A stretch of DNA of 33,906 bases from Gammaproteobacteria bacterium. Its GTDB lineage: Bacteria; Pseudomonadota; Gammaproteobacteria; Pseudomonadales; Azotimanducaceae. The notes below the pieces were generated by a model. The model saw nothing but the letters and a program-made list of their open reading frames with translations. It did no database searches and was not told the origin of the DNA. The DNA is taken from contig REEU01000162.1 in NCBI GenBank assembly GCA_007694905.1, positions 1 to 33,906 on the forward strand, given 5' to 3'. Below, piece after piece: positions 30,481 to 33,906 of this stretch. The position numbers and the translations under genes are program-made. Every line of letters starts with the position of its first letter. Within the stretch, counting starts at the first letter, position 1.

Positions 30481-31092
30481 ATGACCAGAAGATCGCCCTG
30501 CGCCTCCCTGGCAGCAGCCCTGTTCGGTGCTGCTCTCGCCATGCCGGTACAGGCTGCCACGGATGCCGAAGCGCATCCCGCCGATGCCTTCCTCGCGCGC
30601 CTCGCCGAGCACTGCGGGCAGGCCTTCGCCGGCCGCATCGTGGCCAACGAGCCGCCCCAGGACGACGATGCGTTCAGTGGCCACGCGCTGATCATGCACG
30701 TCCGGGAATGCAGCGAAGGCGAGATCAAGGTGCCGTTTCACGTCGGCGACGACCACAGCCGGACCTGGGTCATCACGCGCACCCCGCAGGGTTTGCGCCT
30801 GAAGCATGACCATCGGTATGAAGACGGCAGCGACCACACCGTCACCTGGTACGGTGGCGACACGGCCACCCGGGGCACGGCGACGCGCCAGGAGTTTCCG
30901 GTGGATCAGGAGTCCATCGATCTGTTCGAGCGCGAGGGCCTCGATGCCTCCACGGTCAACGTCTGGGCCATCGAGATCGAACCCGGTGACCGCTACCTCT
31001 ACGAGCTGGCACGGCCCACCGGCCGCCTGTTCCAGGTCGAGTTCGACCTCACTACGCCGGTCACGACCCCACCGATGCCGTGGGGCCACTGA
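30481..31092 (+). CDS. secreted protein of unknown function
   Basis: I do not recognise a characterised family. The 203-residue product begins MTRRSPCASLAAALFGAALA and MPVQA, a clear signal peptide with predicted cleavage after VQA, so it should be periplasmic or exported. The mature part has two cysteines (EHCGQAF and VRECSEG), which could form a disulfide, and polar, HD-rich text (FHVGDDHSRTWVI, LKHDHRYEDGSDHT) suggesting possible metal binding. No membrane helix, lipobox or catalytic signature is visible. The start at 30481 is chosen for the signal peptide; GGAG is 12 bases upstream. An earlier in-frame start would bury the signal. It is divergent from GST. Confidence 0.7.
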   Translation: MTRRSPCASLAAALFGAALAMPVQAATDAEAHPADAFLARLAEHCGQAFAGRIVANEPPQDDDAFSGHALIMHVRECSEGEIKVPFHVGDDHSRTWVITRTPQGLRLKHDHRYEDGSDHTVTWYGGDTATRGTATRQEFPVDQESIDLFEREGLDASTVNVWAIEIEPGDRYLYELARPTGRLFQVEFDLTTPVTTPPMPWGH

Positions 31093-31104
31093 ACGCGGTC
31101 TGCG

Positions 31105-32298
31105 TCAGACCACCTGCCCCGCCGCCTGACCGGACGCCCACGCCCACTGGAAGTTGTGACCGCCGAGATGACCTGTGACATCGACGGCCTCGCCGATGAA
31201 GTAGAGCCCTGCATGATCCCGGCAGGCCATGGTCTTCGATGACAGCGCGGCGGTGGACACGCCGCCGAGGGTCACCTCTGCAGTCCGGTAGCCCTCGGTA
31301 CCCGATGGCCAGACATGCCAGGGCTGACAGCGCGCCACCACCTGTCCGATGTCCTCTTCGCTGAGCTGATCGAGGGTCCGGTCTGCAAGCCAAAGCTCGC
31401 ACCAGCGCTGAGCCACCCGCCGGGTCAGCAGCTGTCCGAGCAGCGTCCTCAATTCCAGCTTCGGGCGCTCGGTACGCAGGTGGCGAATGTGCTCGGCGAT
31501 GTCGATCTCGGGGAAGAGGTCGATGGCCAGTGCCTCACCCGGCTGCCAGTAGGAGGACGCCTGCAGCACTGCGGGCCCACTCAGGCCCCGGTGGGTGAAG
31601 AGGATGTTCTCGCGGAAAGATCCACTGCCTGCCGTGACCAGGGTATCCAGGGACACGCCGGCAAGATCCTCGAATTTGTCGAGCAGCTTCGGATCCAGCG
31701 TGACAGGCACGAGCCCGGCGCGGGTGGGCTCCACCGGAATGCCGAGGTCGCGGGCCAGATCGTAGGCGAAGCCGGAACCTCCGAGCGTCGGAATCGAATA
31801 GCCGCCGGTGGCCACCACCAGCGCATCGCAGCTCACCAGCCCTTCCCGGGTGTCGAGGCGATGCGGCGGACCGAGCGCTTCGAGCCGGGGCGGAGATTGG
31901 GTGAGAATGCGCACGTCCACTGCCGCACATTCGGCCAGCAGCATGGCGACGATGTCCTTCGCGGAGCGATCACAGAACAGCTGCCCGAGCTTTTTTTCGT
32001 GGTAGGGAATCCCGTGCTTCTCCACCAGCGCCGTGAAATCCCATGGCGTGTAACGGCTCAACGCCGACTTCGTGAAGTGCGGATTGGCGGACAGGAAGTT
32101 GTCGGGACCACAGTGGATGTTGGTGAAGTTGCAGCGGCCGCCGCCGGACATGAGGATCTTCTTGCCGACCTTGTTGGCGCGTTCGAGGACGAGCACACGC
32201 CGGCCCCGCGCGCCCGCCGCCATGGCACACATGAGCCCGGCCGCACCCGCGCCGAGGATCACGACATCGAAGTGCCTGGCTTTACTTACATCGGACAC
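31105..32298 (-). CDS. NAD(P)/FAD-dependent oxidoreductase, HI0933/YhiN family
   Basis: A 397-residue flavoprotein. FAD motif GAGAAGLMCA (about 16-25) is followed by the family hallmark KKILMSGGGRCNFTN (about 46-60), VVATGGYSIPTLGGSGFAYD in the middle and the C-terminal FIGEAVDVTGHLGGHNFQWA segment. These define the HI0933/YhiN (BaiN-like) group, whose biological reaction is unclear in most bacteria. Translation begins at a GTG with a weak ribosome site. It converges with the secreted hypothetical gene across 12 bases and is divergent from the GNAT gene. Confidence 0.9.
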   Translation of the reverse strand: MSDVSKARHFDVVILGAGAAGLMCAMAAGARGRRVLVLERANKVGKKILMSGGGRCNFTNIHCGPDNFLSANPHFTKSALSRYTPWDFTALVEKHGIPYHEKKLGQLFCDRSAKDIVAMLLAECAAVDVRILTQSPPRLEALGPPHRLDTREGLVSCDALVVATGGYSIPTLGGSGFAYDLARDLGIPVEPTRAGLVPVTLDPKLLDKFEDLAGVSLDTLVTAGSGSFRENILFTHRGLSGPAVLQASSYWQPGEALAIDLFPEIDIAEHIRHLRTERPKLELRTLLGQLLTRRVAQRWCELWLADRTLDQLSEEDIGQVVARCQPWHVWPSGTEGYRTAEVTLGGVSTAALSSKTMACRDHAGLYFIGEAVDVTGHLGGHNFQWAWASGQAAGQVV

Positions 32299-32321
32299 GA
32301 GACGTATCGGACTCCGGGGGT

Positions 32322-32339
32322 CGCGCTGTTCGCAGCGCG
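32322..32339. other. perfect 7-bp hairpin with TTCG loop
   Basis: CGCGCTG (32322-32328) and CAGCGCG (32333-32339) surround TTCG, in the 126-bp gap between the divergent flavoprotein and GNAT genes. On the minus strand it would lie in the 5' leader of the flavoprotein message, downstream of a TAGACT element, so it could affect leader structure. Its role is unknown. Confidence 0.35.
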
Positions 32340-32424
32340 CAGTCTACGCGAACACGCTGCGTCCTCTGCCAGCAGCAGATGTGGTGCAATGGCACGGCGG
32401 GCGTTCACTGACGATGGATGCGAC

Positions 32425-32916
32425 ATGAATACGGTGCAGCTTCGGCGCGGCGGCCTCGACGACCTCACGTCGATCAACGACATCATCACCCGTGCCATCG
32501 GCACCTGGACCGTGGCGGAGCGGGTGAAACGCCTGTCGTTGCCGCTGTACCACTACCAGGCGGTGGACCTGGATCACCTGGACATCGTCCTGGCCATGGA
32601 TGGTCCCCGGCCTTTGGCCGTCGCGGCCTGGGAGCCTGCAGAGCCCAAACAGCTGCCCCCAGGGCGCACCGGACTGCTGCTGCACGGGCTCTACGTGGCT
32701 CCGGATGCGGCCCGCGGTGGCCTCGGCACCACGCTCCTGCAGGCGTGCCTGGAGGCCGCGCGGGAAGGTGGCCTCGACGGTGTCCTGGTCAAGGCCACGC
32801 GGGATGCCGCTGGATTCTTCGAGCGCAGCGGCTTCGAACGGCTGCCGGTGCTGCGCGACGACCGTGACTACGAACTGCGTTACTGGCTTCCCGTCTCCGC
32901 CAGCGGTGCCGCATGA
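32425..32916 (+). CDS. GNAT family N-acetyltransferase
   Basis: A 163-residue GNAT acetyltransferase. Motif A is seen in LYVAPDAARGGLGTTLLQAC, with the RGGLGT acetyl-CoA pyrophosphate loop near residues 97-102, and motif B follows in LVKATRDAAGFFERSGFERL, the usual AxxFYExxGF-like segment. The substrate is unknown. The stop overlaps the DUF1295 gene start (ATGA), so the two form a translationally coupled pair. Confidence 0.88.
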   Translation: MNTVQLRRGGLDDLTSINDIITRAIGTWTVAERVKRLSLPLYHYQAVDLDHLDIVLAMDGPRPLAVAAWEPAEPKQLPPGRTGLLLHGLYVAPDAARGGLGTTLLQACLEAAREGGLDGVLVKATRDAAGFFERSGFERLPVLRDDRDYELRYWLPVSASGAA

Positions 32917-33815
32917 CGGCGAATGCAGCACCCGGACCTTTGCGTCACGTTTCCCGTCGCGCTGCGCTTGGATGGGTGGCCGCTGCCTATGTTCTCGCCC
33001 TCACGGGTGCCGGCGTCACATTGCTGCTCGCCCCCTGGCCGCCCCTCGCGGCCATGGCGGCTGCGTCGCTGGTGGCCACCGGGCTGATCTTTCTCGGCAG
33101 CATGGGCTTGAAGAACTCGAGCCTGTTCGACCCCTACTGGAGCGTGATCCCCATCGCCGTGGTGCTGGCCTGGCTGCCGCTGGCGCAGCCACCGGTGTTG
33201 CGTAGCGGCCTGATCTCGCTCCTGGTCGGGGCCTGGGGCCTGCGCCTGACCTGGAACTGGGCCCGGGGCTGGCAGGGCTTCGGCCACGAAGACTGGCGCT
33301 ACGAACGCATTCGCGCCCGGACCGGTCGCGGGTACTGGCTGGTGAGTGGGCTCGGCATCCATGTGTTTCCCGCAGCGCAGGTCTATCTGGGATTGCTGCC
33401 CGTGTTCGGGGCCTTCACCTCGACGCGCTCGTTGGGCTGGCTCGACGGCGTCGCTGCAGCCGTGACCGCCTTCGGCATCGTCTGGGAGACGGTGGCGGAC
33501 CGACAGCTGCATCGCTTCCGCCAGGACCCGACCCATACCGGGCGCACGCTGACGACCGGGCTGTGGCGCAGTGCGCGGCATCCGAACTACTTCGGCGAGA
33601 TCATGTTCTGGGTCGGACTGGCCCTGTTCGCATTGGCTGCCGGGCGCAGCGAGTGGTGGTACTACGTCGGGGCCGTGGCCATGATCGCCATGTTCCGCTT
33701 CATCAGCCTGCCGCTGATCGACCAGCGCATGCTCGAACGCCGCAGCGATTATCCCGAACGCATGGCCAGCGTGAATGCACTCCTGCCATGGCCAGCCCGC
33801 CGACGCGCCCTGTAG
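32913..33815 (+). CDS. DUF1295 domain membrane protein (steroid 5-alpha reductase-like)
   Basis: A 300-residue polytopic membrane protein. Hydrophobic segments are at about 20-40, 45-65, 75-95, 98-115, 140-170, 178-190 and 230-265. The C-terminal GLWRSARHPNYFGEIMFWVG sequence is the conserved core of DUF1295 and related 3-oxo-5-alpha-steroid 4-dehydrogenase and isoprenylcysteine methyltransferase families, which bind NADPH or SAM near this helix. WETVADRQLHRFRQ precedes it, as in the family. The function in bacteria is unknown. The ATG overlaps the GNAT stop. It is followed by a REP-like palindrome. Confidence 0.9.
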   Translation: MTANAAPGPLRHVSRRAALGWVAAAYVLALTGAGVTLLLAPWPPLAAMAAASLVATGLIFLGSMGLKNSSLFDPYWSVIPIAVVLAWLPLAQPPVLRSGLISLLVGAWGLRLTWNWARGWQGFGHEDWRYERIRARTGRGYWLVSGLGIHVFPAAQVYLGLLPVFGAFTSTRSLGWLDGVAAAVTAFGIVWETVADRQLHRFRQDPTHTGRTLTTGLWRSARHPNYFGEIMFWVGLALFALAAGRSEWWYYVGAVAMIAMFRFISLPLIDQRMLERRSDYPERMASVNALLPWPARRRAL

Positions 33816-33882
33816 GCGAGCCGCATACGGAGCACGCGTGTACGCGCCGCACCGGGCCGAGCGCACGCGCTCGGGCCTACAG
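33810..33882. repeat. REP-like extragenic palindrome / possible terminator
   Basis: CTGTAGGC (33810-33817, beginning in the last codons of the DUF1295 gene) is the exact inverse of GCCTACAG (33875-33882). Inside it CCGAGCG (33857-33863) and CGCTCGG (33868-33874) form a 7-bp stem around CACG. The nested CTGTAGG...CTACAG layout is like intergenic REP/BIME elements of Pseudomonas-type genomes. CTGTAG occurs again at 33901-33906, the window edge, so another unit may follow. Confidence 0.45.
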
Positions 33883-33906
33883 AACACCCTCGATGCCTCG
33901 CTGTAG

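Overview
The window is high-GC, gene-dense, single-copy chromosomal DNA from a gammaproteobacterium. The evidence is the gene neighbourhoods: tolC-nudF-DUF1249 (the yqiB/nudF/tolC neighbourhood of E. coli) and glnE-ilvE-waaF-waaC-waaG-waaP-kinase, the order known from Pseudomonas aeruginosa. The genus cannot be named from sequence alone; an environmental gammaproteobacterium outside the enterics is most likely. No tRNA, rRNA, CRISPR array, transposase or integrase was seen.

Layout: (1) 1-5046, minus strand: tolC, nudF and a DUF1249 gene behind a good sigma70-type promoter, preceded by an SDR-waaA pair. (2) 5047-9483: a FAD oxidoreductase and an aldo/keto reductase with overlapping stop/start (plus), convergent with hldE (minus), which is divergent from an lpxL-type acyltransferase (plus). 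(3) 9484-11438: a small accessory island with a VapC remnant, a ParD/ParE toxin-antitoxin pair, an unassigned stretch and a CPBP membrane protease. A 32-bp imperfect direct repeat made of the lpxL 3' end bounds the island. (4) 11439-14340: an SDR overlapping a rhomboid protease with an extra N-terminal domain, then an SDR with a signal peptide sitting between the intact 3' end of a VTT-domain gene and a decayed second copy of that 3' end. (5) 14341-26610, minus: ten closely packed genes running pilB/gspE-like, SPFH, glnE, ilvE, waaF, waaC, waaG, waaP, a second LPS kinase, VTT protein; the last seven junctions include 4- and 8-bp overlaps. (6) 26797-33815: argE-dedA (plus), aldo/keto reductase, glutathione transferase, a secreted hypothetical protein, a YhiN/HI0933-type flavoprotein, and a GNAT-DUF1295 pair, followed by a REP-like palindrome.

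Functionally the window is dominated by outer-membrane building: Kdo transfer (WaaA), ADP-heptose synthesis (HldE), lipid A acylation (LpxL-like), inner-core heptosylation, glucosylation and phosphorylation (WaaF, WaaC, WaaG, WaaP and a WapP-like kinase), and TolC export.

The most unusual structure is that two separate accessory insertions, about 2-5 kb apart, each lie directly downstream of a core gene and each end in a degenerate duplicate of that core gene's 3' end including its stop codon. The parD-parE junction also has a perfect 8-bp stem that includes the first two bases of the toxin GTG start codon.
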